A stretch of DNA of 64,000 bases from DAOUJW01 sp034421015 (GCA_034421015.1 DAOUKT010000028.1:1-64000), one strand, 5' to 3'; shown: positions 44,068 through 53,171, counted from the first letter of the stretch. Numbers and translations are program-made. Notes: a model not told the origin generated them from the sequence alone.

Positions 44068-44943
44068 CTACTTGCTATACTGAGCGCGTTTTTCCAGTAT
44101 TCGACCCTGTATCCCAGCAGCATCCGCGGCCGCACCGTTGCCATTTAGGCGCTTCAACTGAGTCGGGTTACGATGCTCAATCTCGATTTCGCCGTGATTG
44201 CGCAACCGGCTTTCAATCATCTCGCAATACTTTGGATGAATCTCGCAGGTCACGAAATCCCTACCCAAGTTCCTAGCCTGGACAACCTCCGAACCACTGC
44301 CACCAAACAAGACGAATACCGTGTCCCCCGGGAGTGTGCAGGACTTGATCAGCAGCTCCGAGAGACCTTCAGGGATTTGGCAAGGATGACTAGTCTTCTG
44401 GCGTGACACATTCTTGACCAGATTAAAGTTCAGCCAAGAGTAAGGCATCCGGCCTTTATGCCCTTGCTTAATACGCTCCTTGATCCTAGGGTCGGTGGGA
44501 TTCTGGTAGGGCTGCGCTACCTCCTCCTTATAAAAGCGATTCTTCTTGGATTTGGTGGCATGGAGAATAGAGCGGTGCGCCGTCGTGAACTTGCGATTGC
44601 TATGGCCTACATTAGTGTTGTACACCCACACGTAATCGTGAACTGCCCACGCGTTATCATCCAGGTATCTAACCCTGAGATGCGCGTTCTGCTTGGGGTA
44701 GTTGATCAGGAACATGTTACCGTCGGTCCGCAGCACACGCATGCACTCCTGAGCGAGAGATACGTACCATTCTATGTACTTTTCCCATGACAGTTTGAAG
44801 TTCCGGCTGTCATAGGTGATACCGGCGTTGTAGTCCGGGTCACCGTAGATCATGTCAATGCAGTTGTCGGGCAATTCACGCAGCACTGCCATTACATCAT
44901 CGTTGATGACTTGGTTTTGAAACCTAACAGGAAGAGTATTCAT
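44068..44943 (-). CDS. DNA methyltransferase of a Type II restriction-modification system
   Basis: A 291-residue N6-adenine or N4-cytosine methyltransferase. Motif IV reads GDPDYNAG (residues 34-41; DPDY instead of the usual DPPY or SPPY). The SAM motif (FVLFGGSGSEVVQA) lies near residue 220, after motif IV, which is the beta-class order. A final YCEMIESRL helix is typical. Its start overlaps the end of the upstream nuclease gene by 4 nt. GC is lower than that of the surroundings. Site specificity cannot be read from sequence. Confidence 0.88.
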   Translation of the reverse strand: MNTLPVRFQNQVINDDVMAVLRELPDNCIDMIYGDPDYNAGITYDSRNFKLSWEKYIEWYVSLAQECMRVLRTDGNMFLINYPKQNAHLRVRYLDDNAWAVHDYVWVYNTNVGHSNRKFTTAHRSILHATKSKKNRFYKEEVAQPYQNPTDPRIKERIKQGHKGRMPYSWLNFNLVKNVSRQKTSHPCQIPEGLSELLIKSCTLPGDTVFVLFGGSGSEVVQARNLGRDFVTCEIHPKYCEMIESRLRNHGEIEIEHRNPTQLKRLNGNGAAADAAGIQGRILEKRAQYSK

Positions 44944-45770
44944 CTCTCGTTTAACGTATATTCGGCATTGCGTAGCAGTTGAATTGACCCAGGATCTTTA
45001 TCATCTGTAAACGTATACAGGAATAGCCGTATCCTGTTCTTTTGTCGGAGAAGATAGCAGCCATTGACTTGGGCCACCTCAATGTCTCTGGTAGTACCTA
45101 GTCTTGTGTAATAGCGAATGGGGTTGAATAGCTGGAAGACATTAAAGTCAGCGGGTCTCCCATTCTTTGCCTCGAAAACAGTTACATTCCCCATATATTC
45201 TGCAGTGTAGTCTATTTCGACCTGGACCATGCTCGCCTTGACTTCCAGATCTCCGATTCGATAATCCAACGGAAATTTGGTGCGGTTGGAACCATAAACC
45301 TTGGGTGACGCTGCAATATCCTGGTACAGAAAGTCGTGTATGATGCGGTGATTGTAGCCGACAGATAGGATATTGCTCTCGCTCGAATTTATGTTGTTGA
45401 GGATGCTACGTCGATAAGGCCACAGATATCGATTCTCTTCAGGAACTATCTCAAATTTGTGGTACCCAAGTGCAAGGCCAGAGACAAACTGGTGACGACC
45501 TTCGCCGAGATGCACTACAAAAACATCATCATCTATTAGTGCCTTCGGCAGAACGCGCGTATTGTCCCACTTGGTGGCATCGAAAGGATTCTTGAAGTTA
45601 TATCTGGCGGAGACTGTCTTGACTTCCTCATTGTCAAAGCCAAGATCCCCGCGATCCTTGCACAGCCTATATAGCTCCGTAATGACGGTCTGCTTCTTAT
45701 TTAGGGGTTGACTGGTCACGGGACTAACCCTCGACTCCAGACTGCGAGTAAACTCGGATCCCGCAGACAA
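44940..45770 (-). CDS. Predicted Type II restriction endonuclease (PD-(D/E)xK)
   Basis: A 276-residue protein coupled to the methyltransferase. A PD-(D/E)xK-like core is visible as D187 (QVEIDYTAEY) and E200-A-K202 (VFEAKNGRPADFNVFQLF). Length and layout fit an orthodox Type II enzyme cutting within or near a short site, with protection by the downstream methyltransferase. The unusual order (endonuclease first, methyltransferase second, 4-nt overlap) means the toxin-like partner is translated first unless a second promoter exists. Lower GC supports horizontal transfer. Confidence 0.75.
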   Translation of the reverse strand: MSAGSEFTRSLESRVSPVTSQPLNKKQTVITELYRLCKDRGDLGFDNEEVKTVSARYNFKNPFDATKWDNTRVLPKALIDDDVFVVHLGEGRHQFVSGLALGYHKFEIVPEENRYLWPYRRSILNNINSSESNILSVGYNHRIIHDFLYQDIAASPKVYGSNRTKFPLDYRIGDLEVKASMVQVEIDYTAEYMGNVTVFEAKNGRPADFNVFQLFNPIRYYTRLGTTRDIEVAQVNGCYLLRQKNRIRLFLYTFTDDKDPGSIQLLRNAEYTLNER

Positions 45771-46013
45771 TAATACGCACGGGCGTTCTTGCCTGTCAAG
45801 GGACTTACCTTCTTCGGTTCCACCCTCCTTGACCCTTACTCAGACCTATTCTGTACCGCAGCCCACATGATCGCAAGGAGTTTTGCCAATGCCATTTCAG
45901 AGTTTTGGACACTCCGAAACCGCCGCGAGCCATCTCCCCCATCCAGAAGCCTAACCTAATCTGATAAAATATAAGCCGTCAGCCACCCAACCCTTCCCAC
46001 ACGGAGGAACCCC

Positions 46014-46262
46014 ATGACACAACCCCGCCGGCCGCGCTACGAGATGCCGGACTACATGAGGGACGCGCTCCTGGAGCACGACCTGGAGGAGGCGTACCGC
46101 AGCAGGCCGCCGTACCAGCGCAACGACTACATCCTCTGGATCACCAGCGCCAAGCGCGAGGAGACCCGTCGGAAGCGCCTCAGCCAGATGCTGGAGGAGC
46201 TGCGCGACGGCGATCGCTATATGAAGATGGCCTACAGGCCCAGGACAGCCCGGCCCGCATAG
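46014..46262 (+). CDS. OmdA-like (YdeI/OmpD-associated type) small protein
   Basis: An 82-residue protein whose second half (YRSRPPYQRNDYILWITSAK, REETRRKRLSQMLEEL, YMKMAYRP) matches the YdeI/OmpD-associated family of bacteriocin-resistance-like proteins, usually a C-terminal piece of a longer protein. Here it stands alone. ATG 46014 is preceded by acggaggaac. A likely -10 region (GATAAAATATAAG) lies about 45 nt upstream. The 240-nt region 45771-46013 separates it from the divergent restriction genes and has no other gene. Confidence 0.8.
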   Translation: MTQPRRPRYEMPDYMRDALLEHDLEEAYRSRPPYQRNDYILWITSAKREETRRKRLSQMLEELRDGDRYMKMAYRPRTARPA

Positions 46263-46269
46263 AAAGCCT

Positions 46270-46336
46270 TGCCCGCTCACCCCCGTATCAAGTACGGGGC
46301 AGGCTCTGAGCTAGTCGAAGGGAATGAGCGGGCAAT
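46270..46336. repeat. Family A miniature repeat, internal fragment
   Basis: Only the core hairpin remains: GCCCGCTCACCCCCGTATCA, ACGGGGCAGGCTCTGAGCTA and GTCGAAGGGAATGAGCGGGC. Both termini are missing. Confidence 0.6.
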
Positions 46337-46380
46337 ATTTGTAAGGTTGCGGCAACCACGCAAGTGGCAGCGCGTCGGGC

Positions 46381-47226
46381 CTAGTACTCGTACCAGCCCT
46401 TGCCCACCTTGCGGCCAAGCTGTCCCGCCACCACCATCCGGCGCAGCAGCTGGCTGGGGCGGTACTTGGGGTCGCCGGTCTTCTCAAAGACCGTGGAAAT
46501 CTCGTGGAGGATGACGTCCAGCCCCACCAGGTCCATCAGCTGGAAGGGCCCCATCGGGTGGTTCAGCCCCAGGCGGACGCACTCGTCGATGTCCTCCTTG
46601 CCGGCCACGCCCTCCTGCAGCAGGAAGGTGGCCTCGTTGAGAAAGGGCGCAATGAGCCTGTTGACCACAAAGCCCGCCGAGTCCTCCATGACCACCGGCT
46701 TCCGGCCCATGACCTCGGACGCCTTGACCACGGCCTCCACCGCCTCGTCGCTGGTGTGATAGCCCCGTATCACCTCGACAAGCTGCATGGCGTAGGGCGG
46801 GTTGAAGAAGTGCATCCCAACCACCTTTTCGGGCCGCTTTGTTGCGGCGGCAAGCTCGGTGATGGGCAGCGTGGAAGTGTTGGAGGCCAGGATGGTATCC
46901 GCCGGCGCCATCCGGTCCAGCTTCTCCAGAAGCTCCTCCTTGGCCGGCTGCTCCTCCCAGATGTTCTCGATGATGAGCGGCGCCTGGGCGGCCTCCTCCA
47001 GGTCCAGGGTGGTCTTGAGGTTGTTCACAGCGTTGTCCCGCACGGACTGCTCGAAGAGGCCTCGCTGGACGCCCCGGTCCAGGCCCGTGGTGATACGGCC
47101 CACGGCCGCGTCCAACTGCTGCTGGCCCACGTCCGTCATTATGACCTCGTAGCCGTTCTGCGTGGCTATCTGGGCGATGCCCGCTCCCATTATGCCCGAT
47201 CCAATAATCCCGATTCGTTCCGCCAT
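46381..47226 (-). CDS. 3-hydroxybutyryl-CoA / 3-hydroxyacyl-CoA dehydrogenase
   Basis: A 281-residue NAD-dependent dehydrogenase of the Hbd/PaaH type. It interconverts 3-hydroxyacyl-CoA and 3-oxoacyl-CoA in fatty acid or aromatic acid breakdown. The NAD-binding GIIGSGIMGAGIAQIA opens the protein. The catalytic His is in GMHFFNPPYAM and the following GFVVNRLIAPFLNEA and LGLNHPMGPFQLMDLVGLD are diagnostic. ATG follows a ggaggg site. It is monocistronic between repeats. Confidence 0.95.
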   Translation of the reverse strand: MAERIGIIGSGIMGAGIAQIATQNGYEVIMTDVGQQQLDAAVGRITTGLDRGVQRGLFEQSVRDNAVNNLKTTLDLEEAAQAPLIIENIWEEQPAKEELLEKLDRMAPADTILASNTSTLPITELAAATKRPEKVVGMHFFNPPYAMQLVEVIRGYHTSDEAVEAVVKASEVMGRKPVVMEDSAGFVVNRLIAPFLNEATFLLQEGVAGKEDIDECVRLGLNHPMGPFQLMDLVGLDVILHEISTVFEKTGDPKYRPSQLLRRMVVAGQLGRKVGKGWYEY

Positions 47227-47330
47227 TAGACCCTCCGTTTCAAGAATGCGGTTAGACTCTGAGGATTATAGCCTACGAGCGGGTGAGGGTAAAGGAAGCG
47301 ACAGCGCCGCGACGCGAGGAAGACTGCCGC

Positions 47331-47485
47331 TCCAACTGTCATTCTGAACGGAGCTTTGCGGAGTGAAGAATCCAAAGCCTCTGCCTGCAAAGCTGCGTCG
47401 CCTTTGACGAAACGCCCTGGATTCTTCGCCTTCGGCTCAGAATGACGGCGAGACGGGGCTTAGTCACAAGTTACGCACAGGCCTC
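47331..47485. repeat. Family B miniature repeat
   Basis: TCCAACTGTCATTCTGAACG and GCGGAGTGAAGAATCC are mirrored by GGATTCTTCGCCTTCGGCTC and AGAATGAC. The right end AGTTACGCACAGGCCT (47469-47484) is a degenerate family B terminus. No gene lies in 47227-47512. Confidence 0.75.
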
Positions 47486-47512
47486 CGTAGACAGGAAGCC
47501 GCGAGCGCACGG

Positions 47513-49093
47513 CTACAGCTGCACCACCCTCACGTGGTAGACGTTGGTAAGCGCCCTGATCTCGTTGAGCACGGCCTCCGGCATGGGGTCGTCCAGGCCC
47601 AGGATCATGGTGGCCCGGCCTCGAGGCTCAAGGCGTCCAACCTCCATGAAGCCGATGTTGATATCGTGCTTGCCGGTTATCGTCCCAACCGCGCCGATCA
47701 TCCCCGGCCGGTCCTCGTGGTCGGTGAACATCATGTAGCCGCCGGTGGCCACTATGTCAATCCAGTAGTCGTCCACCCTGACAATGTGGGTCTCACCCCT
47801 AATGTACGCGGCAGACACCGAAGTCCTGCCGCTGGACGTCTCCATCTCAACGGTGACAATACTGCTGTACTGCTCGTTGGCGGGCGCCTTCTGCTCGGTT
47901 ATCCTCAGCTCCCTCTGTGACGCAAGGAGGTCGGCGTTGACCAGGTTGACCCTGTCCTCGCTGATGGGGCCGAGGATGCCCATAAGGCACGCGGCCTTGA
48001 GAATGTTGGTGTCGTAGGCGGCAATCTCCCCTTCGTAGCGCAGGTTTATGACGCTGAGCTGCCCATCTGCCAACTGCGAGGCCAGCTTGCCCGCGCACGA
48101 CGCCGCTTCAATGTACGGGGCCAGAATCGCCTGGGACTCCGGCAGCACAAAGGGCGCGTTGACGGTGTATCGCGCCGACTGGCCCTGGAGGACCGAGATG
48201 ACCTGCTCGGCCACCTCCCTTGCGACCTCGGCCTGCGCCTCCTCCGTGGACGCCCCCAGGTGCGGCGTGACGATTATCTTGCCGCTCTGCAGCAGGGGGT
48301 TGTCGCTGGGGGGAGGCTCCTGGGAGAACACGTCGATGGCCGCGCCCGCTATGCGGCCCTCCTCAACGGCCCTGAACAGGGCGTCCTCGTCCACGAGCTC
48401 GCCTCGGGCCGCGTTCAGAATGCGGGCCGTTGGCTTCATCAGCGCGATCCTCTCGTCGTTCACCAGGCCGCGCGTGGCCTCGGTGAGCGGTGTGTGCAGG
48501 CAGATGAAGTCGGAGTCCTTGAATATCTGGTCAAGCTCCACAAGCTCAATGCCCAGAAGCCTGGCCTGATCGTGGGAGACGAAGGGGTCGTAGGCGTACA
48601 CCTGCATCTGGAGGCCGCCGGCCCTCCGGGCGACCTCGGTGCCCACCTTGCCCAGGCCGATAATGCCCAGAACCTTGTTGCGCACCTCAATGCCCATGAA
48701 CGCGCTCCGCCGCCACTCGCCGCCCCGAAGGGACTGGTTGGCCTGGGGTATGTTCCGGGCCAGCGACATCATCAGGGCGATGGTGTGCTCGGCGGCGGCA
48801 ATGGTGTTGCCGGTAGGGGCGTTCACCACGGCTACGCCCTTTCGGGTGGCGGCGTCAAGGTCTATGTTGTCGACGCCAACCCCGGCGCGGCCAATCACCT
48901 GTAGCCTCTCGCCCGCCTCTATCACCTCCGCCGTGGCCTTGGTCTCGCTCCGGACCACCAACGCCTCATAGTCGCCGATGACCGACAGAAGCTCGCCGGG
49001 GTCCATGCCCAGCTTGACGTCCACGTCGCCCACGGCCTTGAGCATCTCAACGCCCAGGGAGTCTATGGGATCGGACACGAGTATCCTGGGCAT
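47513..49093 (-). CDS. serA: D-3-phosphoglycerate dehydrogenase
   Basis: A 526-residue SerA of the long type, first step of serine synthesis. It has the NAD-binding GIIGLGKVGTEVARRA, catalytic Arg-Glu-His region (NAARGELVDEDAL, TPHLGASTEEAQ), the intervening ASB domain (about residues 310-440) and a C-terminal ACT domain (TDHEDRPGMIGAVGTITGKH). Its ATG overlaps the stop of the upstream aminotransferase by one base, so the two are coupled; serine feedback through ACT is likely. Confidence 0.97.
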   Translation of the reverse strand: MPRILVSDPIDSLGVEMLKAVGDVDVKLGMDPGELLSVIGDYEALVVRSETKATAEVIEAGERLQVIGRAGVGVDNIDLDAATRKGVAVVNAPTGNTIAAAEHTIALMMSLARNIPQANQSLRGGEWRRSAFMGIEVRNKVLGIIGLGKVGTEVARRAGGLQMQVYAYDPFVSHDQARLLGIELVELDQIFKDSDFICLHTPLTEATRGLVNDERIALMKPTARILNAARGELVDEDALFRAVEEGRIAGAAIDVFSQEPPPSDNPLLQSGKIIVTPHLGASTEEAQAEVAREVAEQVISVLQGQSARYTVNAPFVLPESQAILAPYIEAASCAGKLASQLADGQLSVINLRYEGEIAAYDTNILKAACLMGILGPISEDRVNLVNADLLASQRELRITEQKAPANEQYSSIVTVEMETSSGRTSVSAAYIRGETHIVRVDDYWIDIVATGGYMMFTDHEDRPGMIGAVGTITGKHDINIGFMEVGRLEPRGRATMILGLDDPMPEAVLNEIRALTNVYHVRVVQL

Positions 49094-50202
49094 CAGGCGC
49101 CTCTCGCAGCCACGCCAGTGGGCTGGAAACCCACCTTGGGGAGCACGTCTTCCAGCGCCCTCAGGACGTGGTCGATGTCCCCGTCGCTCACGTAGCCCAG
49201 GTGGCCCACCCGCACGATCTTCCCGTCCAGGCTCTGCTGGCCGCCGGCAAGAACGATGTCGTGGTCGCTCTGCATCTGCCCCACCAGCGCCCTTGCCTCG
49301 ACGCCCTCCGGCAGGTTGACCGCCGTCACGGTGTTGGAGGCGTGGGATTCCTGGGCGAAGAGGGTCAGGCCAAGGGCCTTGACTCCGTCCCGGGTCTTCT
49401 GGGCAAGCCTGGCGTGACGCTGGTAGATGTTGTCCAGGCCCTCGGCCAGCATCTTCTCAAGGGCCAGGTCCATGGCATAGTAGACGGAGACCGCCGGGGT
49501 CCAGGGAGTCTGGCCCCGCTCGTAGTACCTCTTCGCGCTGCCCAGGTCGAAGTAGAAGCGAGGCATTTTGGCCTCCTGGTACGCCTCCCAGCCCCTGGGA
49601 CTGACGCTGACGAAGGCCAGCCCGGGCGGGACCATCCAGCCCTTCTGGGAGCCGGACACCACCACGTCGCAGCCCCACTCGTCGGCGCAGAACGGGATGG
49701 AGGAGAGGCTGCTGACGGCGTCCACCACCAGCAGCTTGTCGAACTCCCTGACCACCTTGCTGATGGCGGGCAGGTCGTTGGTGACGCCGGTTGAGGTCTC
49801 GTTGTGAGTCACAAGGACGGCCTTGACCGCCGGGTTCTCCTTGAGGGCGTCCCTGATGGCATCCGGGTCGATGGCCTCGCCCCAGGGCGCCGTGAGCCTG
49901 ATGACCGATGCGCCGTAAGCCTCCGCTATCGAGGCAAACCTGTCGCCGAAGACGCCTATGGACACCGAAAGCACCACGTCCCCGGGAGACATTGTGCTGA
50001 CCACGGCCGCCTCCATGCCGCCCGTCCCCGACGTGGTGAGTATCAGCACGTCGTGCTCAGTCTGAAACACTTTCTTCAGGTTCTCCGTCACCCGGGTGCT
50101 GATGTCCCTGAACTCAGGGCCGCGATGGTTGATCATCTCACCGCTCATGGCCTCCAGGATATCGTCAGGAACGGGTGTTGGGCCCGGTATTCGCAAGTTC
50201 AA
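49093..50202 (-). CDS. Class V aminotransferase, probable phosphoserine (or serine-pyruvate/alanine-glyoxylate) aminotransferase
   Basis: A 369-residue fold-type I class V aminotransferase. The PLP lysine is K187 in SGSQKGWMVPPGLAF, and the start LRIPGPTPVPDDILEAM with NHRGPEF is typical of the SPT/AGT family. Coupling to serA argues that it makes phosphoserine from 3-phosphohydroxypyruvate, standing in for SerC, as is known for related enzymes in some bacteria. Serine-glyoxylate activity is the alternative. The start is TTG 50202 behind a gaggagg site. Confidence 0.9.
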   Translation of the reverse strand: MNLRIPGPTPVPDDILEAMSGEMINHRGPEFRDISTRVTENLKKVFQTEHDVLILTTSGTGGMEAAVVSTMSPGDVVLSVSIGVFGDRFASIAEAYGASVIRLTAPWGEAIDPDAIRDALKENPAVKAVLVTHNETSTGVTNDLPAISKVVREFDKLLVVDAVSSLSSIPFCADEWGCDVVVSGSQKGWMVPPGLAFVSVSPRGWEAYQEAKMPRFYFDLGSAKRYYERGQTPWTPAVSVYYAMDLALEKMLAEGLDNIYQRHARLAQKTRDGVKALGLTLFAQESHASNTVTAVNLPEGVEARALVGQMQSDHDIVLAGGQQSLDGKIVRVGHLGYVSDGDIDHVLRALEDVLPKVGFQPTGVAARGA

Positions 50203-50318
50203 TTCCGCCTCCTCTATCTGTTATCTGTTCTCGCTTTTGATTACGTAGGGAAGGAGCGGGGCATAGCCCGCCTGCTTGTGAATTTTAGCACACTGACTGC
50301 CCCGTATCAAAGAGAGTC

Positions 50319-50522
50319 GTAGCAAGTTGAGGTTTTTTCATTGTCACCCCCGCATCAAGTGCGGGGCAGGCTCTGAGCGACAGCGAAGGGTCCAAAACCT
50401 TTGCCTGAATTCACTTTCTTCAATACTAAAACCAGTTTCTTGACGAGCGATTTTAGATTCTTCGCTTCGCTCAGAATGACATTGATATGAGTCTTGGCTA
50501 CAAGTTATGCAAAGGTCTCAGT
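50319..50522. repeat. Family B miniature repeat with an embedded family A hairpin
   Basis: The right end AGTTATGCAAAGGTCT (50505-50520) is a near-exact family B terminus. The left part is replaced by a CACCCCCGCATCAAGTGCGG hairpin of family A type. TTAGATTCTTCGCTTCGCTC and AGAATGAC form the family B core. The 50203-50540 gap has no gene. Confidence 0.7.
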
Positions 50523-50540
50523 CCCGTCGGGGCTGGTCTT

Positions 50541-51791
50541 CTACTCTTCTGAAGCGACGACCCTGGCGAAGCGGTGCCTGCCGACCCTTATTATGCTGCC
50601 GTCGCGGAGGGACGCCTGGTCCGCCGACAGCCGCTCGCCGTCCACGTGAATCGCCCCCTGGGAGAGGAGCCTCTTGGCCTCGGTCGCGCTCTTCGCCAAA
50701 CCCTCACCCACCACTATCTGGACTATGGGAAGCACAAGGCCGCCGCCATCGTCAGCGGTCTGACCCAGCTGTGACGCCCACTTGGAGAGGGATATGGTCT
50801 GCACGTCCTCCGGCGCGTCTCCCCGCTGGTACGTGTTCACAAAGTGGCTCTCAGCTTCAATGGCGGCCTGGCTGTCGTGGAACTGGGCGACAATCTCCCG
50901 GGCCAGCCGCTTCTTCAGGTCCATCGGGTTGACGGACTGGCTCTCCAGGGCCCGGCGCATCTCGTCGATATCCTGGTCGGAGACGTCGGTCACAAGATAG
51001 AAGTAGTCCATCATAAGGTAGTCGGAGATCGACATCACCTTTCCGTACATCTCGTTGGGGGGCTCGTCTACTCCAATGTAGTTACCCAGGCTCTTGCTCA
51101 TTTTCTGCTCCCCGTCGGTGCCCACAAGAATGGGCATAGTGAAGCATTGCTGGGGTCTCTGCCCCATCATTCCCTGCATGTCCCTGCCCACAAGGAGGTT
51201 GAATTTCTGGTCAGTGCCGCCGAACTCCACGTCGGACTCGATGACCACGGAGTCGTAGGCCTGGAGCAGCGGGTACAGAAGCTCCGTGATGGCGATTGGG
51301 CGCTGGGCCCTGAAGCGCTGGGCGAAGTCGTCACGGGCCAGGAACTGGGCAACCGTGAAGCGACGCGTCAGGTCGAAGACACTGGCCAGGGTGAACTTGC
51401 CGAACCACTCGCTCTGCCAGACCGTCTGTGTGCGCTCCTTGTCCACCACCTTGAAGAACTGGCGCATGTACGACTCGGCGTTCTCCCTCACCTCCTCTGC
51501 GGTGAGCATGGGGCGCGTGGCAGACTGGCCGCTTGGGTCGCCGATCTGGGCCGTCCAGTCCCCTACGATGAGGATCACGTGGTGCCCAAGGTCCTGGAGC
51601 TGCCGCAGCTTCCGAAGGCCGACGGTATGCCCCAGGTGGATGTCCGGCCTGCTGGGGTCAAAGCCCATCTTGAGGCGCAGAGGCTTGCCCTCCCGCATGA
51701 GGCGCACAAACTCCTCCTCCACTATGATCTCGGACACGCCCCGCCGGATCACGCTCTGAAGGGTTTGGGGGTCTATTGCGCTGCCAGTCAA
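50541..51791 (-). CDS. tyrS: Tyrosyl-tRNA synthetase
   Basis: A 416-residue class I synthetase charging tRNA-Tyr. The HIGH-type motif is HLGHTVGL, and KMSKSLGNYIG is the second signature. The C-terminal S4-like RNA-binding domain (AKSATEAKRLLSQGAIHVDG) identifies the TyrZ-type architecture. The start is TTG 51791. No T-box leader is recognisable upstream; the upstream gap is a family C element. Confidence 0.97.
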   Translation of the reverse strand: MTGSAIDPQTLQSVIRRGVSEIIVEEEFVRLMREGKPLRLKMGFDPSRPDIHLGHTVGLRKLRQLQDLGHHVILIVGDWTAQIGDPSGQSATRPMLTAEEVRENAESYMRQFFKVVDKERTQTVWQSEWFGKFTLASVFDLTRRFTVAQFLARDDFAQRFRAQRPIAITELLYPLLQAYDSVVIESDVEFGGTDQKFNLLVGRDMQGMMGQRPQQCFTMPILVGTDGEQKMSKSLGNYIGVDEPPNEMYGKVMSISDYLMMDYFYLVTDVSDQDIDEMRRALESQSVNPMDLKKRLAREIVAQFHDSQAAIEAESHFVNTYQRGDAPEDVQTISLSKWASQLGQTADDGGGLVLPIVQIVVGEGLAKSATEAKRLLSQGAIHVDGERLSADQASLRDGSIIRVGRHRFARVVASEE

Positions 51792-51816
51792 TTGAGACCG
51801 CCTGAATCAGATTAGT

Positions 51817-51965
51817 TTAGGAATGGTCTGAACAAGTCCAATCCACTCCCGCGAAGGCGGGAGTCCATGCCCCACCACCCCTGGATTCCTGCCTGCGCAG
51901 GAATGGTGATGAAAGTGTCATTAGGCGAGATGGTCATGTTTCTGACTTGTTCAGAGTATCCTTAG
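51817..51965. repeat. Family C miniature element with 22-bp terminal inverted repeats
   Basis: The left end TTAGGAATGGTCTGAACAAG (51817 on) has a near-perfect inverted partner GACTTGTTCAGAGTATCCTT (51944 on). Inside, a CTCCCGCGAAGGCGGGAG hairpin and an ATTCCTGCCTGCGCAGGAAT hairpin face each other. The 149-bp non-coding element has MITE features and fills the tyrS-ribF gap. Confidence 0.8.
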
Positions 51966-51975
51966 GTGTCGAAGT

Positions 51976-52911
51976 CTACCGCCCGCCGGACCTTTGCAGG
52001 GTTGCCCGGGCCTGCTCCACGTCCAGTCGAATCTGCGCCGAGAGGGCCTCCGGCGAGTCGAAGCGGACCTCGTCCCGGAGCCGCTCCACGAACTCCAATG
52101 TTACGTCCTTGCCATAAAGATCGCCATCGAAGTCCAGGAGGTGCGCCTCTATGTTCTTCTTGTTCTCTCCGAAGGTCGGCTTTACGCCGACGTTGGTCGC
52201 CGCCATGTACCGTTCGCTGCCGACGCTGGCCCATGTCGCGTAGATGCCGTTGTCTGGCACAAGCCTGTCTTCCGGCAGGTCCAGGTTCGCCGTCGGGTAG
52301 CCCAGAACCGCCCTTCCCCGGCCCTCGCCGACCACAACCTCGCCACAGATGTTGAACGGCCTCCCCAGCAGGTCGGCCGCCCCGGCCACGTCCCCCGACG
52401 TGACGCACTCCCTGATGACGGTGCTGCTGACCCGTCCTCCTCCCACGGTTACGGCGTCCACAACGGTTACGGAGAACCCCTGGTCGCTGCCTATGGAGGC
52501 CAGAGTCTCCGGGGTGCCCTCTCTCTTGAATCCCATTGCAAAGTTGTAGCCCATCACAAGGCCGGACATCTTCAACCGCTCCTGCAGGAGGCCGGTGAAC
52601 TCGTGGGCCCGCAGACGGGAAAGCTCCAGGTCGAAGTGGAGCGGGATCACCATATCGACGCCGGAGTCCTTGAGCAGGGCCAGGCGGTCCTCAACCGAGG
52701 TTATGTAGCTGATGCACGTGTCGGGAACGAGGACGGACCTGGGATGGTTCACGAAGGTCAGCACGCCGCTCAGCATACCACCCTGGGAAGCCACCTCCAC
52801 CACCCGGCTCAGGAGACTCTGGTGCCCCCTGTGGACTCCATCGAAGACGCCGATTGTGAGGATTGTGCCTTTATCTGGCGGCGTGTCGGGCAGCTCTTGA
52901 TGGACTCTCAT
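51976..52911 (-). CDS. ribF: Bifunctional riboflavin kinase / FAD synthetase
   Basis: A 311-residue protein making FMN and then FAD. The N-terminal adenylyltransferase has TIGVFDGVHRGHQSLL, and the C-terminal kinase has GYPTANLDLPEDRLVP and the following GIYATWASVG and LDFDGDLYGK. The length is normal. ATG 52911. No FMN riboswitch is visible. It is monocistronic. Confidence 0.97.
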   Translation of the reverse strand: MRVHQELPDTPPDKGTILTIGVFDGVHRGHQSLLSRVVEVASQGGMLSGVLTFVNHPRSVLVPDTCISYITSVEDRLALLKDSGVDMVIPLHFDLELSRLRAHEFTGLLQERLKMSGLVMGYNFAMGFKREGTPETLASIGSDQGFSVTVVDAVTVGGGRVSSTVIRECVTSGDVAGAADLLGRPFNICGEVVVGEGRGRAVLGYPTANLDLPEDRLVPDNGIYATWASVGSERYMAATNVGVKPTFGENKKNIEAHLLDFDGDLYGKDVTLEFVERLRDEVRFDSPEALSAQIRLDVEQARATLQRSGGR

Positions 52912-53012
52912 TTCAAGGCCTGTTCAATCTCAGGGCGCTTCCTCCCCACTTTAGTCGAGAAAAGCGAATTGATACTAGCACAGGCCTGTGGGAGCGTCAA
53001 GCTGAGGCAGAT

Positions 53013-53171
53013 TCCTTCCCGCTCATGGCCTGCCCCGTACTTGATACGGGGGTGAGCCAGTCGAACCGTTTGAGCGGGTAGACAGCCTACATATCCGACA
53101 CCGCTCATTTACTTCGACAAGCTCAGCATGAGCGGTGTCGTGCGGCATAGCCAAAGCCTGTAGAGAATACC
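53013..53171. repeat. Family A miniature repeat, inverted orientation
   Basis: It ends at 53171 with GCCTGTAGAGAATACC, the complement of the family A left end. The core hairpins (TGCCCCGTACTTGATACGGG, GTCGAACCGTTTGAGCGGG, GACACCGCTCATTTACTTCG and AGCATGAGCGGTGTC) are intact. With flanks it fills the 52912-53225 gap. Confidence 0.8.

Noticed and set aside
51792..51975. Possible T-box leader of tyrS.
   Set aside because: The hairpins belong to a family C element with inverted termini, and no T-box sequence is present.
52912..53012. Possible FMN riboswitch for ribF.
   Set aside because: No conserved RFN-element segments are seen; the adjacent hairpins are family A repeat.
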